Part shown: in pieces, positions 1 through 11,793 of the stretch | Numbering within the stretch: position 1 is the first letter of the stretch | Layout of the letters: each line of letters begins with the position of its first letter | Assembly (NCBI GenBank): GCA_004369085.1 | Contig: ML210341.1 | Span: 3,843 to 56,978 of the forward strand | Direction of reading: 5' to 3' | Length of the DNA: 53,136 bases | Source: Coprinopsis marcescibilis | Lineage: Eukaryota; Basidiomycota; Agaricomycetes; Agaricales; Psathyrellaceae | Notes under the pieces: model-generated | The model's database searches: none | What the model was told of the DNA's origin: nothing | The model's input: only the letters and a program-made list of their open reading frames with translations | Program-made: the position numbers and the translations under genes

Positions 1-132
1 CGTGAATCGCATCTGAATGGCCAAAACGCAAAAACTCACCTGTCTCGAGCTCAAGGAACGTGCAGTCCTTCGCACCGCCCTATACTACTCATTTGCGAAG
101 CACCGGCAAAAACGCGTTCTTTATGTCCATGT

Positions 133-770
133 ATGCGTTATGAACTGCGAGAAAGAGTGCAGTCAGTAACCCCAAACGCGCGTGGAGCACATGGAAAGTA
201 CGCACGCAGGAAGAATAGCCCAGAGTACAGCAACCAGCGTCTGTTAATCAGGCGTAGCTGGCGAGGCGATATGTTGTCGTCAGAGATGCTCCGAGTTTTT
301 GGGAGCAACGCGCGGTTCGTTGTAGGGGAGGTCGGCCAGATCTTTTCCGTGTCATCTAGAGGGCTGCCGCATAAAGGGGTTGTGTAACGCGTCTGGTTAA
401 AACAGGGCTCGCAGTCTGCAATTGAGACAGAGTCAGGTTATTCGATCACTACTATATCATATAAGTGTCAAGCTTAGACCAGGACTGAACGCGCTGAGGC
501 ATACCTTTCGACAGGGTCTCCATCCCCAACCCAAATTCTGGCCCGAGCCCGTGGAACAGCGCGCTTCTCGCCTCCATACGCAATAAAGCCTTATTATACT
601 TGTCCTTGGAGCATATGACAGCTCGATAAGGCGTATAAAGCGTGCAAGTCCGCAAGAGCTCTTTGTGCGAGGCGGTTTGAGTGGGACGGATTAAGTTAGC
701 AGGAACTGGGCCACATTCTTGATTTGGTGTTGTTATTCCCAGAAGCCGCCGGCGCGACGCGCCCTGGCTT
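133..770. repeat. NLR upstream block, copy at left edge
   Basis: This stretch is closely similar to 12056-12900, which lies upstream of NLR-B, and more weakly to 18970-19640 upstream of NLR-C. Shared landmarks are GCAGTCAGTAACCCCAAACG, then GGCGTAG(C/T)TGGCGAGGC, then the pair CGCGCTTCTCG and CATTCTTGATTTGGTGTTG. In the other copies the block lies 5' of a minus-strand NLR. Here no NLR is visible to its left because the window ends. No gene is supported inside it. Confidence 0.7.
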
Positions 771-954
771 TCCACAAGGCTGCCATCCGCCGGACACTGC
801 GCTCTCTTGCTCGTCGTTTATTTCACTAAGGGCCCACATCCGCCACCACTGTTATTATCAATGCGCAAGATTATCGATCGACGCATATCTTTTGTTAATG
901 ACTGAAGACGCACCCTTTACAGGATCCCAAGCACCTTAGGACCATAACAGTCTC

Positions 955-2190
955 AAGACCACAAGGATATTCATATCACCGCCTCCGACTTTCTGCCCAA
1001 TGACCTCGTCTGGGGTGGCTCAGATATTCCAGGCTCCCCCATGTACAAGGCCATCACTGGCTCTAGTAGCCTCGACTGCGACCTCCAACCCCAGGTCGGC
1101 CTTGATATGGCCCTGTTCCTTCATCGCCACCAAAACCTTGCCCACCTCGAGCACATTCGTGCCGACATCCTTAGGTTGAGCTCGACGCCGCCAACGCTGA
1201 GCGAAACAGCGATATAATCGCCGGTGTCAACGATACCGCCAACAGCCTTTTGAACGCCAGTCGAGGTCTCCCATTCCGCCGTCCTCGAGGGTGACCGCTG
1301 CGTGAATCTTGCAGCCTAGAACACACTTGTCACTGGTGCCATCGAGCTCCAAGAGTGCAAAAATTTGTTCATCAGTGGTGACGGTGATAACCTCAAGTCG
1401 GTTCTCGCCGAGTTCCTCGCCAACACTGGTATCGAGCCCCTCTCTATCGCCCGCCTCCTACAGCCCTCCTACAACCATTTCGCAACGACGACCAAAGCCT
1501 GTCCGGCGAGCGCCAGTTCAGGAGCAAGAAAATCAGCAACAGCAGCGTTTTCGACGACATGGTGGCTGCTAACCGTCCTCTTCAAGCTCTCGAGCTCACC
1601 GAGAAGGGTACTCCCAAAGACAAGGGCGAGCACCCCGCCCACATCGTCGTCGTCATAAAGTACGTGCCCGCCATTGGCGATTCCAAACGCACTATCTACG
1701 AGTACTTCTCCGAGATCTTTTGTGGTGGTCTTTCGGTCGTCAACATCTTCAACGAGTGCGAGGTGCGGTTTTTCGTCGTTCTGTCCAGTCGACTATATTT
1801 GGCTGATCACATTCTATTTATAGGATTACCTTCTGGCTGAGCTCCTATACTCGTGTCAAGTACCGCAAGGTCAGCGAGCCCGAGTTCAAGCCCTTGCACT
1901 CGGTCCTGTATTTGCTCTCTTACATGCTCGAGGCTCCTCTCGTCAAACCTGGAACGTCTATCCCCGTTGTTCCTTCCTTTTTGGGATGCATGCTGATGGG
2001 AATCGTTCGTTGCAGGCACCGAGGTCATCAACAGTCTCAACAGGCAGCGCAACGCTGTTGAGCGTTGAGGCTTTCTTGAAGGCTTGCCTCGGTCTTGAGG
2101 GCAGCATCGACCTGTCACTCGAGACTCGTCTCTGGTAAACGGCCAGACGTCTCGCCTCTTCGAGTTCGTTGTCAACTTTGCCAATGTGTT
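955..2190 (+). pseudogene. INO1: Inositol-3-phosphate synthase (INO1) pseudogene
   Basis: Decayed relic of myo-inositol-3-phosphate synthase, the NAD-dependent enzyme that makes inositol phosphate from glucose 6-phosphate. Recognisable pieces lie in order but in different frames: LPNDLVWGGSDI (about 1000), AGVNDTANSLLNAS (about 1220), [19 protein letters not shown] (about 1325), [13 protein letters not shown] (about 1445), then after a frameshift [21 protein letters not shown] and [13 protein letters not shown] (about 1515-1695). After an intron-like gap come [26 protein letters not shown] and GTEVINSLNRQRNAVE (about 1830-2060). These match the family's D-x-V-x-G-W-D-I, SYNHLGNNDG and IKY-x-GDSK regions. 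The N-terminal Rossmann half is gone and several frameshifts interrupt the rest. It points opposite to the neighbouring NLR. Shorter relics recur in the two next array units. Confidence 0.85.
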
Positions 2191-2630
2191 CGGGTCCTTG
2201 CTGTACTGCTGTTGCTCCGCGTATAGATTACTAGTTATCTCTCTTTTCTGTCGTTGCTTCCTTTACCATTCGAATGGCATGCCTGTTGTGCCAGAACATG
2301 GAGCGTAAAGTTATGAGTGGGTTAGGGTGCCGGTGCCGGTGCTGGGCTCATGGTGCCGCTTCTGTAGTCGTTGGCCCTGGGGTGCATAATGAGGGGAAAA
2401 GCCCGAAACAAGGTCAGTCATCGTGGAATGCGGTGTATTGATGAGTGTGCACATATCCGTCTGCTCAGTGTCCGGCTTTTCCTTCCTTTATCGATTATCA
2501 GGTACCTATTCTCGCTGTTTATCATACTTGCCATTCAAAAGGCATTGTTTGTCGTGCTAAACGAGAAAGTGTAAGGTAGGGATAGTCCGTGGAGTGCTAA
2601 TATACAGAATCCACATATGACTCGGGAGAC
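2191..2630. other. Spacer between INO1 relic and NLR-A 3' end
   Basis: No gene is supported here. The last 60 bases contain GTGCTAATATAC, which recurs just beyond the stop codons of NLR-B (about 8139) and NLR-C (about 13015). It is therefore a remnant of the shared NLR 3' flank. Confidence 0.5.
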
Positions 2631-5600
2631 TCAACCACCTGCTTTCCGCAAAAGGTCCGCACTATTTTCGTATCCGTTCTCTATCGCAACCATGAGGGCC
2701 GTCCTGCCTTTGACATCCCGGACCGAAACGTCGATCCCCTCGATCTCCAAGAGCGCGCACACGATACCCCGAACGTAGTGGTTTTCCGCAGCATAGAAGA
2801 GTGCTGTGCGCCCCTCGGTATCCATCGCATTAATGTTGGCCCCCAATCCAAGCCCGAGGAGCCGATTGACGGTGGCCAATCCACCGAATCTCGATGCATA
2901 CATCAAGAGTGTCGTCCCCCGCTCATCAACACAATGGACGTCAATTCCTTCCACCTCGAGGAGAGCTTCCACTGCATCGTATGACCCGGATTTAGTGGCA
3001 TGTGCTAGAGCTGTGCAACCGTGTATATCTCGAGCATTCATGTCGAATTGCGCTAGCTGGAGCACTGAGCAGACGATTGTTTCATTACCGGAGTCTGCGG
3101 CCAACATCAAAAATGTCAAGCCCTCAGAGGTCGTATAATCGGCAGATATAGAGTCCACATTGAGTAGGGTTTCGAAGATCCTGGATCCCCGGCGGTTTGA
3201 GACAGCATACGCCATGGCCGTTAATCCCTCGTCGTCCCTGGAGTCAATCTTGATCTCTTCAAGCTCAAGAAGCTCATCTACAATCCCAGTGGATAATCTC
3301 TCCACCGCCATCATCAGAGGCGTTCGACCCCTGCTATCCACACAGTTGTAGTCGATCCCTTCAACCCCTAGCAGCACCCTCACTACGTCGCCTGAGCCAG
3401 ATGACACTGCGTGTGCCAGAGCTGTCTGTCCGTTCTCATCTTTGGCGTTGATGTTGGCCCCCAATCCACCCCTGAGGAACCGACTGACCATCTCCACCTC
3501 TCTACCTCTCGCCGCACTCATCAAGAGTGTCGTCCCTTGCTCATCAACACAGTGTATATCGACGCCTTCGATCTCGAGTAGAGCTTCCACCGCATTATAT
3601 GATCCGGACTTGACGGCATAAGCTAGAGCTGTGCGACCGTACATATCCCGAGCGTTGGCATCGAACTGCGCTAGCTGGAGGAGTGACTGGATTCTTGCTG
3701 CAATACCGGACTGGGCGGCCAGCGACAGGTAAGTCAAGCCTTCAGAGGTTGTGTAATTGGCAGATATCGTGTCTGCCGTTAGCAGGGTGTCGAAGGTATA
3801 GGCCCAAGGGTTTGAGATCGCATGCGCCAAGGCTGTCCTTCCTTGCTTGTCCCTGGAGTTGATATTGATCCCTTCGAGCTCAAGCAGCAGCTCTACAGTG
3901 CCAGCAGATCCATTCTCCGCCGCCATTATCAGGGGCGTTTGACCATTGGCATCCACACAGTTGTAGTCAATCCCTTCGACTGCTACCAGCATCTTCAAAA
4001 CCTCCCTTGAGCCCCGTGACACTGCATGCATTAGAGCCGTCCATCCCTCCGCATCTTTGGCATTGATGTCCGATGCGTTGGCAAGTCTGGATATTGTCTC
4101 AATGAGACTAGGGGCATCCTGATGACACAGCGCAAGCATCAGGATTGTAGTCCCAGAGTTGTCCACTGAATTGATGTTGATGCCGAGAATTTGCAATAGG
4201 GCCTCGGCCGCTCCAGTCGAACCATTGGGATTGCGAAGGGAATGTGCCAGAGCTGTTCGCCCATCATCATCCTTGGCATTGATGTCGAATTTTCCGTGGT
4301 TGAGAACGGTCCTGACGGCCTCTGATTTACCGGAGCTCGCTGCGCGCATCAACGAGTTGAAAGGACCCTCCTCGTCCAAGATTACTCCTGCACCCTCGTG
4401 TATGGTTTTAATAATGTCGGTTTGACCTTGGTCCAATGCTTCGTCAACTGCGCCACGGACGTCGATACCCTTGGCCTGGAGCAGAACCTTGACGATATTG
4501 TGGTGACCTTCCTGTACTGCCAGCATTAGAGCTGTCTTCTGATCCGCATCAACCGCATTGACGTCGATCCCTTCCACTTCTAGTAACAGTTGGACGATGT
4601 GTAGTTGCCCACTGCAAGATGCACGGGCCAAGGGAGTGTCCTTATGCCACGTTGCAATTGCTCGATTGACGTCGACCCCTCTTCTGGACAGTATGACCTC
4701 GACAACGCCAGTGTGACGGTTAAGCACAGCAGCGTACAGGGCTGTCTCTCCCCACCTGCCTGTCAAGTTGAAGTCTACTCCCTCTACACCCATCATAAAC
4801 GCCACAGCATCCTGGCTTCCCGCCCTTGCTGCTAGGACCAAAGGGGTGGATCCAGCTGAGCCCCTACTATTGTAGGCTTGAATCTTCGTCGTGGTAGTCC
4901 ATCCTTCCGATTCCAACCTGTCGAAATATTCGCAAATCCCGTATGTGGCAGCAACATGAACAGAATTAAGCCGCTTCAATCCTTGGCCATCCTCATTGTA
5001 GACGTCCGACGGTAATTCATGCATGATTTGAAACAATGGATATTGTCTGCAGTCGTCGAGAAATGCCAAAGCTGATGGTGGTATCAACCTGGACTGTGTC
5101 ACATGAAAACCCCAGTATTTATAGGGATAGGTGGCCATTGAAGTTCGCTCTTGCCGGAGCGATGCGAATCGGTCCCATATTTCCTCGTCATTGTGAGAGC
5201 CAAGAGACACATCGTGGAATCCGTAGTATCGAAGGAATGATATACAGGTGGCGGCGATCAAGGCATGTGGATCATCAGGATAGTGTTGCTCTAACTTCTG
5301 GACCATGTATTCGGCTGCACTGTAGTCTTCAAAGCGGTCAGCACTTGAGCTTAAGCTCTTAAAGATGGACAACTTACGAACGAAGCGAACCATGTTCATC
5401 GTGCCTTCGAGCCAAGAGGTCACCGCCTCAACTTGGACTAGACCGCAACACAGCGATAGGATAGAGTCGATGTCGGCAGGTTTCAGCTTGCCATCGAACC
5501 GGAACGTCTCTGGGCACACAGACACTGCGAGCACCAGCTCTTCTGCTGATAGCGGCTCTTGCGCATAGGTGACCCAGATGAGGACTCGTTTTGCAAGTTC

Positions 5601-7008
5601 AGCTTGAGGCCCGGGCAACGCCTTGACGCGATCCATCGTCTTGGCATACATTCCATCCATCCCTATGGGAAGCACTTCCAGGGCCTTTCTCACATCACTC
5701 TCGCTGGCGCACCCTTTCAACATATCGAGATGAAGCGAAGCTAGCAAGAACCTATGCGAACGTTAGAGCCATGATACGTCATGAATGAGTTTCTCTACTC
5801 ACATCCCGGATGATTTCGAGCTGATGATAGAAACGACTTTAGACTTCAACGTCGCATCGTACATGAGTAGCTTGCGGAGTGCCGGTATACGATGTATCTT
5901 CTGGTCGATGAGCAGAGCAATATCGGGATCGGAGGCAATGATAGTGAAGAAACGAGCATTGGGTACAAGGTCCCTGAGGGTGTCCAGCGGGCGAGAGGTG
6001 ATAAAGAAGTGGACGGGGAGGGAAGACAGTATCTCGATGAGATCAACCTGGATATCCGATGCGGCTTCGTCAAGACCATCCAGGATGTACAAGGTTACTT
6101 TGAACAGGCTAGAAGTCGCGATCTGGCGTAACAGATCCACGACCTCAGCCTCAGGCGGTCGCGTGTTCTCTTGTTTATGGCGCTCGTACATCGGCTTCAC
6201 GTATGGCAAGACTTGAGGATGGCGCTCCAGGAGTTGGCGGAGGATGGCCAAGAGGATGTCAATGACCATCAGTCGCTCCGTGTAGCGGCAGAAGGCAAAG
6301 AGGAGGCAGATATCTTTGGATTCGGATTCTTCAACGAGCTTCTGTACGTGTTCAATCACGATGCATCTGCAGTCATCGTCAAGAAGATGCGCAGACAGAT
6401 ACGGAATTCGACCTACGCAAGGACCGTCTTCCCGGCTCCAGCTGCAAATGTGGGTTAACAATGTCTTGATATATAGTGTTAGCAGACCAAATACTTACGC
6501 ATCCCTGTTCCCCATAATATACCGCCCAAAAGATTCATCAACCATTCCTTGAACCAATCGCTCTCGATAACCCCGCGTCCCGTTTCCGGTGTTCTCTTCG
6601 CCAGGTTCTCGTAAAAGATGCTGCGGAAGTTTAGTAGACCCAAAGATTCCAAAACAGTTGCCAGAAGCGCTGTTTGTGTCTCTCAGCATGCTATAAGCTT
6701 ACATGAGGTAGAGAAGGGTTGGGTACCATCGTCCGCATCCGTGGTCGCTGCATTTCCCGGGGCGCTGTGATATGTATTGTTCACCACATCCCCTCCGGCA
6801 ACCATGATATGACAGTTGCTGATATGGACCCCTTGGGCTCCTTTCAACCCCTCCAGGGCAGCCAAATTGCTTCCTTCTCCCCCGCTGGAGAGCTTTGCAC
6901 GTTTTCCACGCTTGTAGGCGACCCGAGCCTGTGTCATTGATTATTGTATCAGGTTTGCCCAATTTCAACAATGAGAAGACGAACCGGTTTGGAGAACTTA
7001 TTCCCCAT
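2631..7008 (-). CDS. NLR-A: NACHT-ankyrin STAND protein
   Basis: Fungal NLR-type STAND ATPase, a presumed innate-immunity or heterokaryon-recognition receptor. Exons by splice consensus and paralog comparison: 7008-6985, 6928-6727, 6669-6499, 6441-6417, 6366-5803, 5751-5378, 5326-2631, giving 1352 codons with no stop. Exon 1 encodes MGNKFSKP. Exon 2 holds the GAQG...VAGGDVVNN segment. Walker A GMPGAGKT ends at about residue 138, and Walker B LYILDGLDEA lies near 232-241. The region 305-450 resembles the helical/winged-helix part of fungal NACHT proteins, and RFVHYS follows at about 451-456. About 22 ankyrin repeats run from about 610 to the end; six of them are a tandem duplication. A donor at 6702 is an alternative end of exon 2 (+8 residues). 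All catalytic motifs look intact. The ligand is unknown. Confidence 0.9.
2835..4067 (-). repeat. Tandem six-ankyrin super-repeat inside NLR-A
   Basis: Two adjacent copies of about 205-206 residues, 4067-3453 (615 bp) and 3452-2835 (618 bp), each start with INAKD and contain the same order of six ankyrin units. Both carry EGIDYNCVD, TISA/SISA-x-YTTSEGLT, LQLAQFD-x-NARD and the HCVDE-x-GTTLLM signature. The corresponding region of NLR-D and of the reconstructed NLR-C has a single copy, so NLR-A gained six repeats by an in-frame duplication. Confidence 0.85.
5327..5377 (-). other. 51-nt intron without stop in NLR-A
   Basis: GTAAGT donor, GTGCTGACC branch-like site and GAAG acceptor. The length is divisible by three and there is no stop, so the segment reads as coding. 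Removing it joins C|AC to make His and gives RFVHYSAAEY, which fits the R-F-A-H-F/Y-S-x-x-E-Y-L motif common after NACHT in fungal ankyrin NLRs. Confidence 0.75.
6417..6441 (-). other. P-loop microexon of NLR-A
   Basis: This 25-nt exon lies between two short introns and supplies GAGKT of Walker A. The Pro codon of GMPGAGKT is split at its 5' border. The same exon exists in all four NLRs. Confidence 0.85.
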
Positions 7009-7389
7009 GTTCTTGAAAGTTCCCAATCCAAAGAGCCTGTGGAGAAGAGAAGGGGGCAGAGATCGATGAGGTTAGGTTAAAGACAAGCTATGAGCGAGTA
7101 CAGCGCCAGGCCGTATAACATTGATAGCATCTCATGTGATCAATACTAAATAGATCGTTCTGCTCTGTTTATGGCTTTCGCAAATGAGGACCAAAAACAA
7201 GTACGGCGGTACACGTGCAGATCCATTGGTAGATTTCGCCGAAACTCTTAAATTTGAAGCCTGGGTAATCTTCCTGTGGAATCTGGGTTGGGCTGTCGAT
7301 AAATCATCAAGGTCGGTGACAAATGGCGAGTGTTCATGTTAGACAAGTGGGAAATGGCCTGGAGCACGAATCCATTAGCCGTGAATCAT
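7009..7389. other. NLR-A upstream region
   Basis: No gene is seen. This is the 5' flank of NLR-A. I could not pick a convincing core promoter element. Confidence 0.4.
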
Positions 7390-7790
7390 ACTTATCTGAA
7401 AGCCGAACACAAAAACCACACCTTGGTCAAGCTCGAAGCAATTTGAGCTCGTAGAATGTTGGCCTTGGACAAGACATGCTATTTTCGAAAAGTGTCCACT
7501 GGCACTGCCACAGTGCCATCCCGGATCCGTCGAGAAAATTTGCACAATTACAAACAACAGGTCAGTACCGAGAAATATCATGTGCACAGCTTTCTGGACC
7601 ATAACAGGGAGTAAGAAACAATGAGAAGCGTGCCAATAAGAGGCTGTAACATAAAGAGCAGGTTGCGATGTACTAATCGTAATTTTACACGCGGACCACC
7701 GTGACGCGTTCCGACGGACCCGATTCATGCTTTGTCTTGTTATTTCCAGAAGCCACCCCGAGTTATCCCGCCCAAATCCCAACTCCAATG
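7390..7790. repeat. NLR upstream block, diverged copy 5' of NLR-A
   Basis: A weaker match to the block at 1-770. Landmarks are ACACAAAAACCACACC...CAAGCTCGAAGCAA, compare 30-60, and CTTGTCTTGTTATTTCCAGAAGCC, compare 719-750, written here with interruptions between matched parts. It occupies the equivalent place upstream of an NLR and before an INO1 relic. Similarity is patchy, so the boundaries are approximate. Confidence 0.45.
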
Positions 7791-7899
7791 GGGCAGGTGG
7801 GACGCGCTCCGAGTTGTGCACGAAGGCAATGTTATTTGCCAAAGTCTCGAACACATGGACTCCAGAAAGTTCTTAGAAACACAGGCTAGGAGAGTACCT

Positions 7900-8030
7900 G
7901 TAGTCAACCCGCAGTATGTTGGGCCCATGTCACCGTCTCTGTTATGCCCAATGACCTTGTCTTGGATGGCTCACATCTCTATGTAGCTTCCCTGCGGACA
8001 AGGGCTATGACCTGCTCCGGCTTTCAACTC
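7900..8030 (+). pseudogene. INO1: INO1 relic, second array unit
   Basis: A short fragment aligns with about 965-1050 of the larger INO1 relic. It shows CATGTCACCGTCTCTG followed by CCAATGACCTTGTCTTGGA, compare CATATCACCGCCTCCG and CCAATGACCTCGTCTGG. It reads PNDLVLDGS where the larger relic reads PNDLVWGGSD. The rest of the gene is missing, because the sequence passes within about 150 bases into the 3' flank of NLR-B. It is far too short to function, and it marks the unit of duplication. Confidence 0.6.
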
Positions 8031-8184
8031 AAATGCCATGCCGGTGCTCCCATCATTCCCCGACCTCATCACCGCTGAAGCTTAAAGGCCCACGACGAGT
8101 TCCGTTCGTGGAGTGCTCTTGTGACATATGCAATAGGGGTGCTAATATACAACTAAGTACGTATAGGATTCTCCAATGTCATAC

Positions 8185-11100
8185 CTAATAACCACCTGCT
8201 TTCTTCAATAGCTCCATAGTCTCTTGGTTATCTTCCTCTTTTGCGACCATGAGCGGCGTTCTACCTTTTACATCCCGGATAGAACAGTCAATCCCCGGGA
8301 TTCTTAGAAGCGTTGAGACGACATCTAAGCCACTGTCCCGGAGGGTCATCCCTTCTTTATCAACACAATGGACACCGACGCCTTTCATTTTGAGGTAGGC
8401 TTTTACGGCATGTGCCAGAGCGGTGCAGCCGTGCATGTCCCGAGCGTTGATGTCGAATTCCGCTTGCTGGAGCACATCCCGGACGTTTGTTGCATTACCG
8501 GACCCCGCAGCCAGCATTAAGAATGTCAAGCCCCCAGAGGTCGTATAATCAGCGGATATAGAGTCCACCTTGAGCAGGGCTTCAAAGGCCCCTGCCTTAC
8601 GGCTTGAGACCGCATGTGCCAGGGCTGTTTTCCCTTCATTGTCCCTGGAGTCAATCTTGATCCCTTCCAGCTCGAGTATCAGAGCTACAACATCATTGTT
8701 TCCTCTCTTTGCCGCCAACATCAGCGGTGTTCGACCCATGGAATCCACACAGTTGCAGTCAACACCTTCAACGCCTAGCAGCTTCGTCACAGTCTCCTTT
8801 GACCCCGATGACGCTGCGTGCGCCAAAGCTGTCAGTCCATGACCGTTCTTGACGTTGATGCCCAAGATACTGCCAGACTTGATGATAGCCTCCACTATAT
8901 TCAGGGAATCCTGGGCCCCGCGACGACGCGATGCGAGCATCAGGATAGTAGTCCCTTCGCAGTCCACCGAGTTTGTGTCGATGCCGGGGATTTGCAATAG
9001 GGCCTCAGCCGCTCCAGTGGAAAGATGAGGATTACGAAGGGAGTGTGCAAGGGCTGAACGCCCTTTATCATCCTTGGCGTTGATGTCGAATATTCCGTGT
9101 TTGAGGACAGCCTTGATGGCCTCTGCCTTGCCAGAACGTGCTGCACGCATCAGCGGGTTGAACGCACTGTCCGTGTCCAGGCTAACTTCTCCACTTTCAA
9201 GGACCATTTCGATAATATCGCTTTGACCGTTATCCAATGCTTCGCCAAGCGCACCACGAAAGTCGATACCCTTGGTCCGGAGAAGGATCTGGACAACATC
9301 ATGGTGGCCTTCCTGTGCTGCCAAGGCAAGCGCTGTGTTTCCATCCGGATCCACCTCATTGACGTCGATCCCTTCCGCTTCCAGCAATAGGCAAACGATG
9401 TCGCGTTTTCCAGTGTGACATGCGAGAGTCAGAGGGGTGCCCCCGTGCCACCCTAGGGTTGCTCGATTGACATCGACTCCTCCTCTGGACAGTAAGGCCT
9501 TGACAACCCCAGCGTGGTCATTACCCACGGCAGTAAACAACGCCGTCCGTCCGCACCCATCTGCCAAATTAACATCCACGCCCTCTACACCCAACAGAAA
9601 CGCAACAACGGCCTCGCTCCCCATCATGCTTGCTAGGATCAAAGGAGTGGATCCGTCTGAGCCCCTACTATTGAAAGCGTTGTTGCAGGCCCGAAGCCTC
9701 CCTGCGTCCGCCCATCCTTCTGACCCGAACCAGTCAAGAATCCCGTGTAAGACAGCAACATGAATAGGATCGAGTCTTTCCAGTCGACTGGAGTAATCAT
9801 CGTAGTGGTCCGAAGGCAATTCGTGCGTGTATCCCAAGGATAGGTTGCTATTAAACAGGGGATATTGTTTGCAGTCGTCGAGGAACTCCAAAGCTGAAGG
9901 AGGTATCGACCTAGACTTTGTTACGTGGTAACCCCAATACCGATATGTATAATTGGCCATTGGAGTTCGCTCTCGTCGGAGCGATGCAAAGCGGTTCCAT
10001 ACGGTCTCGTCATCATCAGAGCCTGAGTACGACACATCGTGGAATCCGTAGTATCGAAGGAATGTTATGCAGGTGGAAGCGATCAAGGCATGTGGATCGT
10101 CCGGATAATGTCGAGGCAAACATTTGACCAGGTATTCGGCTGCGCTGTAGTCTCCAGAGCATTCAGCACCCAGACCCCGAGTTGCCAAAGGTCAACGACT
10201 TACGAACACAGTTGATCGGCCCGCTGCCCCAATCGGTATCCGGTTCAACTTGGACTAGACCACAGCACAATGATAGGATAGAGTCGATACCAGCTGGTTG
10301 CAGCTTGTCATCGAACCGGAACGTCTCTGGGCACACCGACACCGCGAGCACCAACTCTTCATCCGATAAGGGCTCTTGCGCATAAGTGACCCAGATAAGC
10401 ACTCGTTTTGCAAGCTCGGCTTGGGGTCCGGGTAGCGCCTTAATGCGTGTCATGGTTGCTTCATATATGTCGTCTAACTCCTGCGGAAGACCTTTCAAGG
10501 CCTTTCGCACATCGCTTTCGCTGGCGCATCCTTTCAACATATTGAGTTGGAGCGAAGCCAACAGGAACCTATGCAAATGTTAACGTAGATACGGTATCAA
10601 AATATTCTTCCTTACATGCCGGATGACTTCGAGCTAATCATCGAGACTACCTCAGCCTTCAACGGTGCATTGTTTATGAGCAGCCTACGAAGTGCTGGCA
10701 TGCGGTGGATCTTCTGGTCAATCAACAGTGCGATATCGGGGTCAGAGGCAATGATAGTGATGAAGCGAGCATTGAGTGCAAGGTCCTTGATGGAGTCCAA
10801 CGTGCGAGAGGTGATGAAGAAGTTTATGGGGAGGGAGGAGAAGATCTCGAGTAGCTCAACTTGAATATCCGATGCCGCTTCATCGAGACCATCCAGGATG
10901 TAGAAGGTCTGCTTGAACAGGCGAGAGGTTGCGATTTCTTTCAACAGATCAACGGCCTCTGCCTCTGACGGGCGCGTGTTTTCTCGGTTATGGCAGTCAT
11001 ACATTGGCTTCACAAATGGCAAGGCTTGAGGATGCCGTTCGAGGAGTTGGCGGAGGACGGCCAACAGAATGTCAATGACCATCAATCGTTCCGTGTAGCG

Positions 11101-11793
11101 GCAGAAAGCGAAAAGGAGGCAGACATCTTTGGACTCGGATTCCTCAACAAGCTTCTGAAGGTATTCAATCACGATGCAACTGCAATCATCAATTAGCGGC
11201 TGTGCTGACAGACATGTAACTTGACCTACGCAAGGACCGTCTTCCCAGCTCCAGCTGCGACTTTGAGTTAACAATGGTTCAGTGGTATCGGCAGCACGAA
11301 TACATACGCATCCCTGTTCCCCAGACGATCCCCCCTAAGAGATTCATCAGCCACTCCTTAAACCAATCACTATCGATAACGCCGCGTCCTGTCTCCGGTG
11401 TCCGCTTCGCCAGATTCTCGGCCAAGATACTGCGAAAGTTGAGCTTGCTTAACCATTCCAAGATTCTGACCATTAGTTCTGCGTGAGTCGTTCAGAATAG
11501 GCCCTCGCACATAACCAGAGTCGGCGCACCATTGTCGGTAATTGTGGAGGTTGCCATTCCCGGCATGTTGTGATATGTTATGTTCCCTCCCGCGACCGTG
11601 AAATTGCTGTTAATTATCTGGGCTCTTTGAGCTCCTTGTAGCACATGAGCGCCCAAGACACCGGGCGTATAGTGCTGGAACGGGAAAATGTTGGGGGTAA
11701 CCTATACGATTGGTCAATTAATTTCAGCACCATATTGCTATGTCTAGTAGCTTTATCGAAGGGACTCACTAGCTTCGAAGAACTCGATCCCAT
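8185..11793 (-). CDS. NLR-B: NACHT-ankyrin STAND protein
   Basis: Second intact NLR of the array. Exons: 11793-11770, 11701-11530, 11478-11308, 11254-11230, 11179-10616, 10568-10204, 10151-8185, totalling 1096 codons in one frame (1095 aa). Exon 1 reads MGSSSSKL. Exon 2 carries GAQRAQIINSNFTVAGGN. Walker A GAGKT is at about 124-128, DGLDE lies in exon 5, and the spliced motif CVHYSAAEYLV is near 439-449. Read without its 52-nt intron at 10152-10203 the gene appears frameshifted; splicing removes the stop and restores frame. About 15 ankyrin repeats follow; units 13-14 are shortened relative to NLR-A (HAVKAYLKMKG, then LRDSGLDV). Its NACHT exon has exactly the same length (564 nt) as that of NLR-A. 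Confidence 0.88.
10152..10203 (-). other. 52-nt intron in NLR-B
   Basis: GTAAGT donor, GTGCTGAATG branch-like site and GGAG acceptor, at the same place as the 51-nt intron of the paralogs. Here the length is 52 and an in-frame TGA is present, so this copy cannot be coding if the gene works. This is the strongest reason to call the homologous segments introns. Confidence 0.8.
11230..11254 (-). other. P-loop microexon of NLR-B
   Basis: 25-nt exon encoding GAGKT with flanking partial codons, at the same position and length as in the other NLRs. Confidence 0.85.

Noticed and set aside
6670..6702. 33-nt intron in NLR-A using the strong GTAAGC donor at 6702
   Set aside because: It is possible (same phase, +8 residues), but the GTACCC donor at 6726 matches the exon-2 end and the 51-58 nt intron size of the paralogs better.
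7375..7854. 159-codon minus-strand frame 5' of NLR-A
   Set aside because: It lies across the duplicated upstream block and is not conserved as a frame in the other copies.
10163..10204. Apparent frameshift with premature TGA in NLR-B
   Set aside because: The stop lies inside a 52-nt GT..AG intron homologous to the 51-nt introns of the other NLRs; splicing gives one open frame of 1096 codons.
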